From: Valencia hispanica
Taxonomy: Eukaryota; Chordata; Actinopteri; Cyprinodontiformes; Valenciidae
Assembly: GCA_963556495.2 (NCBI GenBank)
Contig: OY747702.1
Location: forward strand, 5,332,501-5,396,500
DNA: 64,000 nt
Direction: 5' to 3'
Both the position numbers and the translations under genes were made by a program. Positions 45,822-58,290 of the stretch are shown piece after piece. Each line of letters opens with the position of its first letter. The first letter of the stretch is position 1. The notes beneath the pieces were generated by a model. That model did not search any database. It was not told the origin of the DNA and saw nothing but the letters and a program-made list of their open reading frames with translations.

Positions 45822-46210
45822 TCAATTCAATTCAGTTTATTTATATAGCGCCAATTCACAACAGATGTCATCTCAAGGCACTTAACAAGAAATCATTTCA
45901 ATACATTTATACAAACATTCCAATCAGTTAAAAAGTTTCCTATTTAAGGAATCCGAGCAGATTGCGTCAGTCATTGGCGTGAGGTTGGGCCCCGTTGATG
46001 CAGACTTTCCAACCACAGCAATCCTTCAGCAATCCCTCATACTGAGCAAGCATGTAGCGACGGTGGAGAGGAAAAACTCCCCTTTAACAGGAAGAAACCT
46101 CCAACAGAACCAGGCTCAGTAGGAGCGGCCATCTGCCACGACCGTCTGGGGGTTTGAGAAGACAGAGCAGAAACACAGAAGGAACAGAAGATCTGATATA
46201 AGAGAACTTT

Positions 46211-48286
46211 CTATGTTACAGAAAGTAAAAATTTAATAACACCTGATAGTAAAGAATTACAGTAGTCCAGCCTTGAGGTAACAAATGCATGGACTAGTTT
46301 CTCAGCATCACTCCTGGACAGGATGTTTCTAATTTTAGCAATATTCCGGAGGTGAAAGAAAGAAATCCTAGAAACCTGTTTAATATGGGATTTAAATGTC
46401 AAGTCTCGGTCAAAAATAACGCCGAGGTTCTTTACGTTATTACTGGGGGCCAATTTAATGCCATCCAGATGAAGTGACTGACTAATCAGTTTCTGTTTAA
46501 GAACTTCTGGTCCAAAGACAGCAACTTCTGTTTTGTCAGAATTTAAAAGCAAAAAGTTTAGGGTCATCCATGTTTTTATGTCTTCCAGACATGCCTGTAA
46601 TCTACCTAACTGACTGGGTTCATCAGGATTAATGGATAAATATAGTTGTGTATCATCTGCATAGCTGTGGAAATTTATCCCATGCTGTCTAATGATTCTA
46701 CCAATTGGGAGCATATATATGGTGAACAGAATTGGTCCAAGCACAGAACCCTGTGGAACTCCACAAGTAACTCTTGAGAGTGAAGAAGATTTATCATTTA
46801 GATGAACAAACTGGAATCTATCAGACAAATATGATTTACACCAGCCTAGTGCTGTTCCTTTGATCCCTGCAACATGTTCAAGCCTTTCTAAGAGAATATT
46901 ATGATCGACTGTGTCAAAAGCAGCACTGAGATCTAACAAAACCAGAACAGACACAAGTCCATTATCTGAGGCCATGAGAATATCATTAGTAACCTTCACC
47001 AGTGCTGTTTCAGTGCTATGATGAGCTCTAAAACCTGACTGAAACTCTTCAAACAGCTCGTTATTGTTTAAATGCTCACAGACTTGATTAGCAAAAATTT
47101 TCTCAAGGACTTTGGATAAGAAAGGAAGGTTAGATATAGGTCTGTAATTCACTAAGTCATCTTGATCAAGGGAAGGTTTCTTGAGTAAAGGTTTAATTAC
47201 AGCTATTTTAAATTCCTGTGGTACGTATCCGTTTACTAAGGATTGATTCATCATATCCAAAATGGGGCCAGGAACCAAATGGAACACTTCTTTAAATAAT
47301 TTAGTTGGAATTGGGTCCAACATACAAGTTGAAGGTTTAGATGAGGCTAATATTTTTGATAATTCCGAAAGCTCGACTGAATCAAAACAGCCTAAGGACA
47401 ACTGAGGATCTACAGTTCTTTCCGATACTGCCTCATTTACTGAGGAAGAAGTTATCATGTTTGGGAGGATGCCAATGATTTTATTTTTAATAGAATTAAT
47501 TTTATTTACGAAGAATCCCATAAAATCATCACTGCTAAGAGCTGGGGGAATAGTTGGCTCAACAGAGCTATGACTCTGTGTAAGTTTGGCAACTGTACTA
47601 AAAAGAAACCTAGGATTGTTTTTATTCGCCTCTATTAATGATGAAAAATATGCTGTTCTAGCTTGTCGAAGGGTCTTTTTATACAGCAGCAGACTGTTAT
47701 TCCAGGTTAAATAGGAATCCTCTAGGTGTGTAGAGCGCCATTTTCTCTCCAACTTCCTAGTATTCTGCTTTAAAGTACGCAACTCTGCGTTGAACCAAGG
47801 AGTCAGCCTTCTATGGCTAGCCACTTTCTTTTTAAAGGGGGCTACACTATCTAATGCCAAACGCAATGAGGACATAACGCTGTGAACCAGACCATCAATT
47901 TCTGAAGGGTTAGAGATAGAATTGCTGCCATCCACTGTGTTACTCTGAGACACTAAGGAAAGTAAGAATGGAACAGATTCTTTAAAAATTGTTACAGCAT
48001 TGTCTGATAAAGCTCTACTATAATGAAATTTTCTTTCAGATTTAAGATGGTCAGTTAAAGTAAATTCAAAAGTTATTAAGAAGTGGTCAGACAGGACCGG
48101 GTTATGTGGGTGGACTGTTATTTCCTCACACTCAATACCGTATGTCAGTACAAGGTCCAAAGTGTGTTTGCCCGAGTGGGTCGATCCCTGTACTTTTTGA
48201 GTAAAGCCAATTGAGTCGAAAATAGCACTAAAGGCTGCATTTAGGCTATCACTTTCAGCATCCACATGAATATTAAAGTCCCCCAC
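46211..48286 (-). CDS. L2-type LINE ORF2, long open part
   Basis: A 691-residue uninterrupted frame. Endonuclease remainder: GDFNIHVDAESDSLNAAF at residues 2-20, HTLDLVLTYG (about 42-51) and LSDHFLITFEF (about 64-74), the last an AP-endonuclease catalytic motif. Linker: PWFNAELRTLKQNTRKLERK and [95 protein letters not shown], then the catalytic HSYADDTQLYLSINPD. Thumb: FLLLNSDKTEVAVFG and SDAEKLVHAFVTSRLDYCNS, after which LLSGVIKFLLSVT runs into 3' untranslated sequence, so the normal C-terminus is lost. The ATG at 48286 is internal to the endonuclease and is not the native start. Reverse transcriptase and endonuclease motifs are intact, but the element as a whole is defective. Confidence 0.88.
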   Translation of the reverse strand: MGDFNIHVDAESDSLNAAFSAIFDSIGFTQKVQGSTHSGKHTLDLVLTYGIECEEITVHPHNPVLSDHFLITFEFTLTDHLKSERKFHYSRALSDNAVTIFKESVPFLLSLVSQSNTVDGSNSISNPSEIDGLVHSVMSSLRLALDSVAPFKKKVASHRRLTPWFNAELRTLKQNTRKLERKWRSTHLEDSYLTWNNSLLLYKKTLRQARTAYFSSLIEANKNNPRFLFSTVAKLTQSHSSVEPTIPPALSSDDFMGFFVNKINSIKNKIIGILPNMITSSSVNEAVSERTVDPQLSLGCFDSVELSELSKILASSKPSTCMLDPIPTKLFKEVFHLVPGPILDMMNQSLVNGYVPQEFKIAVIKPLLKKPSLDQDDLVNYRPISNLPFLSKVLEKIFANQVCEHLNNNELFEEFQSGFRAHHSTETALVKVTNDILMASDNGLVSVLVLLDLSAAFDTVDHNILLERLEHVAGIKGTALGWCKSYLSDRFQFVHLNDKSSSLSRVTCGVPQGSVLGPILFTIYMLPIGRIIRQHGINFHSYADDTQLYLSINPDEPSQLGRLQACLEDIKTWMTLNFLLLNSDKTEVAVFGPEVLKQKLISQSLHLDGIKLAPSNNVKNLGVIFDRDLTFKSHIKQVSRISFFHLRNIAKIRNILSRSDAEKLVHAFVTSRLDYCNSLLSGVIKFLLSVT

Positions 48287-48330
48287 TATAATGACCCTAT
48301 CAGTATTTAATACTAAATCAGATAAAAAAT

Positions 48331-48660
48331 GTCAGGAAGTCATCAGCTCCAACTCAGACCAGCCGTGTCTGATGAGCTTCCTGACAATTACTCCACTCTC
48401 CCCTCAGTTTAAAAGACCCTTCCACTCACCTTCACATCGCTCAGTCATCGGTAATCCAATGCCCAGAGCTCCTACTCGTCAAACCAGAAGTCTTCCTCCT
48501 ACCAGTCGTTGACCAGTTATTGCCATCCAACCTAACCAGTCTCTTTCATCAGCTCAGCAGCCTGCTCCACCCTGCGCCTTTAATCCAGGGGGACTCCCAT
48601 CCGCGTCTGGAGCGCCAAGCTTCACCCGATCGCCTCTCCCTGTCCACCGGCGATCCTGAC
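48331..48660. mobile_element. 330-bp insertion with short inverted termini and target duplication
   Basis: The insert begins GTCAGGA (48331-48337) and ends TCCTGAC (48654-48660), exact 7-base inverted termini. AAAAAAT occurs immediately outside on both sides (48324-48330 and 48661-48667). Removing insert and one flank restores the endonuclease reading QISHFLSDLVLNTD. The + strand interior is Pro/Ser-rich when translated (SPQFKRPFHSPSHRSVIGNP). Superfamily unknown. Confidence 0.75.
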
Positions 48661-49080
48661 AAAAAATGTGAGATCTGATCCAAGAATTGAGAGTAAGGGC
48701 CTGGTGGACGATACAAAACCACAAACAAAAATGGTCTTAATGTTTTGCAACTTGGATGAGGAAAATTAAGGGTTAGATGTTCAAAAGAACTGTAGCTATC
48801 AATTGGTCTGGGACTAATTAGTAAATCAGAACGAAAAATGGTTGCAACTCCTCCTCCTCGCCCAGTATTTCTAGGAATGTGAAAATTTAAATGACTGGAA
48901 GGAGTTGACTCATTTATACTGACTTAATCCTCCTGCTGCAACCAGGTTTCTGTGAGACAAAGGAAATCAATGTGATTATCACAAATCAAGTAATTTACTA
49001 ACAAAGTCTTTGAGGAGAGAGATCTTATGTTTAATAAACCACATTTAATAGATTTATTTTTCTGTTCAGTCAAAGTTTTA

Positions 49081-49389
49081 TTTATTTTTATGAGACTTCC
49101 ATAATTTGCTTTTTTGGGCTTAACTTTTAATCCATTTAATTTTGGATCAGCCGCTGCGCCGAAGTTGCTCTGCTTTGGGATGTTCCCCCAGGGCTCTCCT
49201 CGGCTCCTCTCTTTGGGGTGCAGTCAGCCCTTTGTTGGTCTGTCTGGGGTTCCTGTGCTCTGGGTCCTTTGGAGTTCTATGGCTCTGATCTCCTTCATGT
49301 CTGCATCAATTTCTGGGAGGCAGATCGATGGCTCCTCACATCAGCTACTGAACACTCATATGGAGAAACCTAATATACATCAGCATGCT

Positions 49390-49425
<36 letters not shown>

Positions 49426-49869
49426 TAGGGATTCAGGTGTTTACGGATGTATTCTTGGGCTGAGGTTATCATTACTAAATCTTGTAATAATCGGTACCAT
49501 GAGCTTTTCAGTGACGCTGTTATTGTATTTATATATCTATTTGTGGGTTGTGGTTGTGTAGTTCCTGGTTTGAATTGTTTGATTTGTTTTGTTCTTGTTG
49601 TTTTTATCCCCCTCCCTGCCGTCCTGCGGGTGTGGAGGTGGAATGGGATGTTTTCTTTGTTCCCTTTCCTCTCTTATATGTTCAGCTCACCCTCTCCCTC
49701 TTAATCTTTTTTTGCTACCTCTCTTTGTCTACTTTCTTTCTTCCCCTTTATTTTCCGTCTCTGTGTCCCCGGCCCATCGAAAAAACAAACAAACCTACAG
49801 TAATTTAGAAAGAGAAAAGAAAAAGAAAAAAAATCCAAATCCATTTCAGTACTTTAGAAAGTCAAATAT
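49081..49869 (+). repeat. unassigned repeat-like region with CA microsatellite
   Basis: Contains a C/T-rich section (49185-49320), a (CA)n tract at 49395-49422, and pyrimidine-rich sequence ending GGCCCATCGAAAAAACAAAC near 49770-49792. The character resembles a LINE 3' untranslated region, but I cannot place it in a family. Open frames here are not convincing. Confidence 0.35.
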
Positions 49870-51030
49870 TTCTTAAAGCAGTCATCATAATACATTTTGT
49901 ACTGCTCCTTCATACTCCAATCCATGACCAATTGCGCTGACGTGTGGAGGAACAGATACAAGACAACAATAAATTTTGTCCATCTTCTTCAAAAGAAGCC
50001 ATAAGAATAATCGCAAGATCATCTTACACAGAACCAACAAACTCTCTGTTTATCAAATTTAAATTATTAAAACTTGGATACCTGGTTAATTTCAAAATAC
50101 TTTAAACCATGTTCAAAATAAAAAATCGACAGTTACCGAATAGTATCCAAAAGATTTTCTATTTAAAGGAGAGCAAGTAAGTAAGTTTGAGAGGAACAAA
50201 TATGCTCATAAAGCCAGCTGTGAGAACAAATGTTAAGCTTCACAGTATTTCTACAAGAGTTGTCTGATTGTGGAATAGGTGCAGTAATGACACACAAAAT
50301 TGCCAAACTATTTGTAGATTTAAAGAAAACTTAAAAGAAGATATAATTAAAAGATGCAAAGCAATTAATTAGACTTATTATGAGCTATGTATGTATTTTG
50401 TTTATTACATGTTATCATATGTTACTATTTTTATGTACTGAGTAACAGTGTTGGGAGTAAACGCGGTAATGTAAGGCATTACTGGGGGAAAAAATAGTAC
50501 ATTCTCCAGCTGCGATTGTTCCTTGTATTGCACCATGAACCATCACTGTGGCTATTGTATCTTACTGTTTTTAACCACAATCCAAGCTCAGTCGGATTCC
50601 AAATCACCTTCTACTGGATGTGTAAAAAGCTAATTGAGCATCATGAGCTACATTTAGATTTCCAAATCCATATTTGCATTTTATTTTGGTGAGAGTAACT
50701 TAAAAGTAATGCAATAGTAGTGTAATACCTTACATTTTAAATACAGTAATATACTAATGTAACAAATTACTTTGAAATTACAGTAACATGTAATAAATAA
50801 TGCATTACGGTTTTGAAGTAACTTGCCCAACACTGCTGAGTAACGTGCTTTACTTTCTTTTGAATTGCTGTAATAGTTGTGCTTTTAAATTTAAGTTATA
50901 ATGGACTAAAGGGTTTTGGACAAAATAAGCGTTCAGCTTCCTCTAAAGCACTTTTCAAACTTCGAAAGTATTGATCTTTCACCTTTTTGTTATTTTAGTT
51001 CGAAATAAATAAATAAAACAAACAAATAAA
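49870..51030 (+). pseudogene. LINE ORF C-terminus and 3' UTR, split by a hAT MITE
   Basis: Sense bases 49900-50380 read, through several frameshifts, a C-terminal LINE segment: EAIRIIARSSYTEPTNSLFI, then FKLLKLGYLVNFKIL, IKNRQLPNSIQKIFYLKESK and LRGTNMLIKPAVRTNVKLHS. It is similar in style to the antisense element at 61976-63290. The 3' untranslated part continues to an AATAAATAAATAAAA tail at about 51005-51018. The hAT MITE 50446-50835 sits inside that untranslated part. Confidence 0.7.
50446..50835. mobile_element. hAT-type MITE with 8-bp target duplication
   Basis: A 390-bp element with termini CAGTGTTGGGAGTAA and, reversed, CAGTGTTGGGCAAGTTACTT. A perfect 8-base duplication CTGAGTAA occurs at 50438-50445 and 50836-50843. 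No coding capacity. The 8-base duplication and CAGTGTTGGG ends mark it as a non-autonomous hAT element. Confidence 0.9.
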
Positions 51031-52983
51031 AGGTTGATATTGTAAACTTTAAGAGCCTCTATGCACTTCACATTTGCTCCAGGAGGAGCAGATATAGTTA
51101 ATTTTCTACTTGCTTAACTTTCGTCATTCATTGCCAATAAAGTTCTGCATGATTGAGATAATTTATGTTCAGAATCTTAAACTGTTATACGGAAAAACAA
51201 AACAGAGGTTTAACATATGAAATGGTCCAAAGAAATTATGTTTAATCATTGGTCTTTTTGCATGGGAGTTTTACTGGATCTTGATTTTATGTCATATACA
51301 CTGTGTTACCTGAGTTATGACAAAGCACAGAATAAAAATATTTTCATTTCAACTATTTTCTTTATTATGTCATACAACCAAAAACATTACATGTGCAATT
51401 AACAGTTAAACAAGTTAAACATGAGGAACCTAAATCACTTTGTCTTTTTGCACAGCAACCACCTTTTTTTCTTATTGTTCTTCTATGGGGCACACACAAA
51501 TCTTGTTATTGATTCCTAATAGTCTGTTTATGGAAAATACGTCAGGATATGGTGAGAAGCCTCGCCCCCAAGATCAGTATTTCCAGGAATCCCCCTTTCT
51601 CATAAGGGAAGGGATTCCTGGGAAAACTGGACCCCAGAGAAAAGGGTAAAGTAAAAAACTGCCTTTTTTCTTTCCTCAGCTGGAGTTCATATGCTAAGAG
51701 AGGAGCAATACAAACAGAAAAAATGACAGAATGGTTCTCTGTCCATTAATTCTCCATAGATGCCAGATCCACTTCATTCTTTCTTCCTTAGAGAAACATA
51801 TCACAGTGCCAGTGATCATGATAGGTACCGCTTCCTTGTTACGGACATGCTTCAACACCTCTGTCTGTCCTCCGTCCCGAGCTACAGTGCTTCATCTCAG
51901 ACTACCAACTGACCAGAGATGCAGCACTGCACCATGGGCCATAGGGATAAGAACCAAGTTGGCAGATGCAGCACATTCATTTCAGGCTTTTAATTATATA
52001 AACACAAACAAAAGATTACAAAAAACATTTGCCATCATTAAACATAACCTCTGTGTTATAAATAAGCATAAGATGTGCAATTGTGTTAAGAGAAGATAGA
52101 GGTGAGCTTCATTTCCAGAGAACCTACAGGATTTTTCCATCATGCTGTAGCTCCTCCCTTGTAGACAGCTGGCTGAAGAAGTAGGTGCATCTTCTTGGAC
52201 ACAGCAAGAAGTGGATAGTGGATGACTTGTAGAGGTACTGATTCCTCACTTCTCTCTATAACTAAGCAGAAAACCACAAGTACTGTAAATCACTTTCTCT
52301 CATATATTTTCCAAGTTGATAGAGGAAGTGTGTTCCTAGTCCTAAAGACCAGGTTTTATCATAATCAAAAGCAAATAACACAATGCTTTAAAATATTACC
52401 TTCCTACGTGAAGAGCTGGATTCTTGTACAAGACATGAATCCCTCATGTTGTCCTCTGAACGGCTGAAGCCACAGGCTGTTGAACATCCTCTGGCCTATC
52501 TTAGTGCAGCATCTAAAAATTACAGAGCAGAAAGCTATTTATTTGCAGGCATTTGAGATAAAAAAAAAAGCTGTTTGTTTGTGTAAATGGCCTCTATGTT
52601 CCAGGTCTAACATTGCAGAAGCAAGGATTTACATCAGCAGTCTAGAGATAAGCGATGACTAAATGAGAAACGGTTCTTACTAGAGTTCTCTTTATCTTCT
52701 TTGGTAAAAACTCACTCTGCCCTTATATGGTAGTTTTTGTATTTTGAGGACCTTAGAAAAGGGATCGGAGCATAAACATTTGCTCTTCCAGGCTGTGATT
52801 GCTTCCACTAACAGCCAGCCCCCACCCTCCTCCCCTCAGCTAACTACATACATTCCCTTTTCAAGTCACAGAGTGGAGACATGCAGTTCAGGGGGCTTAA
52901 GGAAAGGAAGCTTTTATCTTTCTCAGTCTTTCTCCATCTGTTCTGGGATAAACAAGGCCATATTAAGAAGAAAGAAGTCTGAT

Positions 52984-53033
<50 letters not shown>

Positions 53034-54386
53034 CCTCCTAGAAATATGAAGCCAGAATCCTATCTCTATGCAATGTATGTTCCAAATTGCTTTCTTTCAA
53101 CTCCTTTAAAATCTTAAGTTAATTGAAGCTGCATTCTTCACTTGTTTCTTCATGGCAGTTGGTAACACTTTTGCAATGGTTCACACTAACTGTAATATTC
53201 CCCTTTGTTGGTTTGAATTTCTCTTTGAATCACAGTCTGGCAGTCTAGCTGGCAGGTCAGTAATTCCTTCTCCAGTCTGTACACAAGAAAAGTCCAGCAT
53301 GAGGCAGCAGCAGCTAATGTTGCATGACCAGACAGACTATATATATCTGAGTAGAAAAGATCTATAAGAGCATTATCAGGAGGAAAGACTGGGAGGATAA
53401 GTCACAGTTCAGATTGATTTCAGTCTCTCCTTTTTTGGCCACAGTTGGGAATGGTGTGTGTTTATGCAGACTGTGATAAGAGCCATCTCTCCTGCAAATC
53501 CAAACATTGCCTTATATGGTCATCCTTCTCGTTTCTTCTTGTTCTTTAAATCATATACAGGAAGCACACTGTACTATGCTCTGTCTGCCACCATGTTTCT
53601 GCTAATTTCTCTCTCCTCCCTTCTATTCACACACACACAATATATAGGAACAGTTTGCTCATCTCTGTTTGGCATCCTGATTTTAAAATGATTAACAATA
53701 ACTAAATGCCAAAGGAAGATATACCAAGTGTTATTTTCTGGGCTGATTTCAATAACAGTGTTTCAATCAACAGTCTCGTGAAGTCATTTCAAATGATCAA
53801 ATAAATGATCTTAGCTTGTTACGGGGATTTACTGGTGCTTTACTGGAAGGAAGTTGTGGGAATCCTGTTATGTCACAGACATGCTAAATGTTTTAAAATA
53901 AACTTTAATGTGGGTTGATTTTTACTGGAGTTAATTTTTCTTAACCTCTCTCATTCCAGTATCCTGTGCTCTGTAAGTGCCCCTCCCCCTCCGTGTGAAA
54001 ATTATCCTGGGAATGGCAGTTTCTTAATCCCACTTGGGGAATGGTGTCAAGGGTTATGGGAAAGCCTTTAAACTGTAGCAACCTTCAGGATTGAGACCTT
54101 TCGGTAAATAAATATAGCACTTCCTTTCTTCATATTCATCTCATATACTGTAGATCAGCAAATTCTGGCTACTGTCAGTTGGAAGACTTATGGGACATGG
54201 GCAGCATGTGGGTGTGTAAGGAGAAATAATTTGTCTTCTCCAAATTCCTATCTACACAAAGTCCAAGAGTTCCGTCTGAAAAGAATGAGATCCTGTACTG
54301 CTAGTGTTGGCTTGATACATAGCTGTAGAACCTGTGATGAGAACAATCAGTATGAAGGGTGTTTATGACCAGAAACACGTCTAAAG
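51031..54386. other. intergenic region without recognised genes
   Basis: About 3.3 kb of ordinary-composition sequence. Short open frames here (60-120 codons) show no domain, splice support or homology I can recognise. It contains a CA microsatellite at 52985-53031. Confidence 0.5.
52985..53031. repeat. (CA)n microsatellite
   Basis: About 23 uninterrupted CA units. Confidence 0.97.
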
Positions 54387-54551
54387 CAGGGATCACCAAC
54401 TTCAGTCCTTAAGAGATGTGCTGGATGTTTTATGTTTATATGTTTCCCTTGGTTCAGCACATCTGAATCATCCAGACATTATTTCAGTTGTGTTGGAGCA
54501 AGGAAATATCTAAAACATGCACTGCTTGTGGACTGGAGTTCTATACCCCTG
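54387..54551. mobile_element. hAT-type MITE, 165 bp
   Basis: The left end CAGGGATCACCAACTTCAGT and the reverse complement of the right end (CAGGGGTATAGAACTCCAGT) are imperfect inverted termini. Flanks GTCTAAAG and ATCTATAG agree in 6 of 8 positions, compatible with an aged 8-base duplication. Confidence 0.7.
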
Positions 54552-54957
54552 ATCTATAGCATGCAGGACACTCTACTGAGATGGAAAAAAATAAACGTCC
54601 TGTTGTTTAAAATGCCACTCTTGATAATAATAAATGATGGATCCAAAGATTAATTGCAATCCATAAATGGAGCCTTACATGTAAAGAAAGGGGTTGTTGC
54701 TAAGAAACTTAAGAGTTCAAATGCTAAGAAAAATAAGAAGTGCAAACACTAAGCAAAGATTCTGATATGGCATGAAATAGTCCTACATCACAAGTTGTAG
54801 TCATGGTCCCAACAATTTAAATTCAGTAAAAATGTCCCTTCAGTGGCAGCCAGAGGTGTGTAGAGAAAACTGCATTCAAAATAAAAACCACAAATAAATA
54901 ATATAATTACATAATAAATTTAGGCAGGAGAAACACTTTCAAGTTCTATTTCATGAT
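54552..54957. other. intergenic, unassigned
   Basis: No recognised feature. Confidence 0.4.
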
Positions 54958-56414
<1,457 letters not shown>

Positions 56415-56592
56415 TGGTTGTTTGTGGCAACTGTTGCTGAGTAGAGAGAGTTGTTATCTTGCAATCAAAGGGTTGTAGGTTCAATTCCAGCTTCTTCCTG
56501 CCACATCAATTCATCGATGGCTGAATGTGGCTCCAATGTAAAGTGCTTTGAGTGGTCCGTATGACTAATAAAAAGCATTACATAAGTTCAGT
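56415..56592 (+). mobile_element. tRNA-derived SINE with L2-type tail
   Basis: An A-box-like stretch (CTGAGTAGAGAGAGTTG near 56438-56454) is followed at the usual distance by a B box GGTTCAATTCC (56478-56488), the internal RNA polymerase III promoter of tRNA-derived SINEs. The 3' part, AAAGTGCTTTGAGTGGTC and ACTAATAAAAAGCATTACAT, is the type of tail shared with L2 LINEs, which in known SINE/LINE pairs allows mobilisation in trans. It does not fold as an intact tRNA. Confidence 0.75.
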
Positions 56593-56744
56593 CCATTTGT
56601 GTTAAAGAAGCTGCAGAGGTGGGTAGTAACTAGTTACATTTACTTGAGTCAATTGTTAAAAATAAATAGATTAGATTTACAGTACTATACTTTTTTCTTA
56701 TATTTAAGTAATTTTACTATGAAGTTATGTCAAGTTAAGTTAGT

Positions 56745-56965
56745 TATTATGGACAACCCTGAGCCTTCTCTTCATGAGACTGTCATGCAACAACAGTGTC
56801 TTCAGTTGGAGGCTTCCTCAGTTTCGCTGTAACACAGACCGCTGCAGGAGATCCTTCCTGCCCACAGCATCTACTACAAATCATTGAAGAAATTGAATAG
56901 TATGAGAGACAACAACACTTAATTTCCCTCTGGGATGATAAAAAGTATTTTTGAATTGCATTGAT
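56745..56965 (+). mobile_element. Rex1 LINE 3' terminal fragment
   Basis: Reads IMDNPEPSLHETVMQQQ (56748-56798), matching NPEHPLHETVIQQQ of the Rex1 copy at 21503-23770. It ends in the untranslated tail TTAATTTCCCTCTGGGATGA...AAAGTATTTTTGAATTG. A strongly 5'-truncated insertion. Confidence 0.85.
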
Positions 56966-57249
56966 TTGAAATATCACTCACTAATCTTACTAAAATAAAA
57001 AGTTTGGCTATTCAACCTACTGGAAGTAACTTTACTGTATGAAGAATAAACATGTTTTATCAAAAAAAGCACCTGAGACAGAGACACACACCTGCAGCTG
57101 TTTAACTTGTTTTACAGATCCGGTATAGCAGCTTTTGCTTAAGTAAAAATATTTTAAGTACTCCTATCTTGTGTACAATTTTTGGCTTCTCAACCCACCT
57201 CTGCTCAAAAAGAAGCTGCATGTATTTATATATGTATGTAATTGTCCTC

Positions 57250-58290
57250 ATAAGTACCCTTCAACTGTGAGATACAGAAGTTACAAACAATCCAGGAAAT
57301 CACATTGTGTGATTTTTGAAGAATTTATTTGTAAAATGGTGCAGAAAATAGGTATTAAGTACCTGCATACAAGCACAAATTCTGGCCATCACAGACGTGT
57401 TACTACTTCTTTAAGAAGCTCTTTTATCCTGCACTCATTACCTGTATTAATGGCACCAGTTTGAACTCGTTATCTGTATAAAAAGCCACCTGTCCACACC
57501 TTCAAACAGGGACAAGATTGTACACCTGCACAAGACTGGGATGAGCCAATCTACAATAGGCAAGCAGCTTGGTGAGAAGAGATCAACTGTTAGAAAATGA
57601 AATAAATACGAGATCCCGACAATCTCTTTCAACCTGGGGCTCCATGCAAGATCTCACCTCGGGGGGTACACATCATTTCGAGAACAGTGAGGAAAGAGAT
57701 TTAGGGCAAAAACCTCCTTCCATCAGTGAGGGCATTAAAGATGAAACATAGCTGGATCTTCCAACATGACAATGATCCCAAGGCCCAGGCAACGAAGAAG
57801 TGGCTACGTAAAAAGCATTTCAAGTTTCTGGAGTGGCCTAGCCAGTCTCCAGACCTCAATCCAATTGAGAATCTGTGGAGGGAGTAGAAAGTCAGTGTTG
57901 CCCAGCGACAGCCCCAAAACGTCACAGTTCCAGAGAAGATCTGCATGGAAGAATGGGCCAAAATACCAGCTACAGTGTGTGCAAACCTGGTGAAGACCCA
58001 CAGGAAAGGTTTGACCTCTGTCATTGCCAACCAAGGTTACATTACATTACACTACAAAGTATTGAGGTGAACTTTTGTTTTTGACCAAATACTTATTTTC
58101 TGCACCATTATACAGAGAAATTCTTTAAAATCAAACAATGTGATTTACTGTTTTTTTTTTATTATTATCATTATTTACATTCTCTCTCACAGTTGAAGTG
58201 TACATTTGATGAAAATTACAGACCTCATCTTTTTAAGTGGGACAACTTGCACAATCTGTGGCTGCAAATTAAAATACTTTTTTGCCCCGC
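57250..58290 (+). mobile_element. Tc1-like remnant, internally deleted (family B)
   Basis: The right inverted repeat ends GCCCCGCTG (58290) with TA after it. The left end begins only in the inner repeat (CTTCAACTGTGAGA near 57258). Transposase relics: [24 protein letters not shown] at 57510-57570, then a deletion that removes the middle including the first catalytic Asp, then [14 protein letters not shown] (57764-57805), [20 protein letters not shown] (57825-57888) and [20 protein letters not shown] (57950-58007). It shows stops (for example after LWRE) and several frameshifts. Same family as 43228-44030. Confidence 0.85.

Larger units (their letters stand above)
45822..49080 (-). mobile_element. 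large L2-type LINE with one insertion and one deletion
   Basis: A minus-strand LINE. From 49080 down it encodes the endonuclease N-terminus ([49 protein letters not shown]), then an unrelated 330-bp insertion (48331-48660), then the rest of endonuclease, linker and RT (48286-46211). A direct join to the 3' untranslated region near 46230 follows, and it ends in the TATATAAATAAACTGAATTG tail at 45822. The RT thumb C-terminus is deleted. The 3' untranslated part matches 12300-12716. Confidence 0.88.

Noticed and set aside
49395..53031. CRISPR-like arrays
   Set aside because: The repeats at 49395-49422 and 52985-53031 are plain CA dinucleotide microsatellites without spacers.
56430..56500. A tRNA gene
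   Set aside because: Only the promoter boxes are tRNA-like; no cloverleaf with an anticodon arm and acceptor stem can be drawn, and a LINE-type tail follows.
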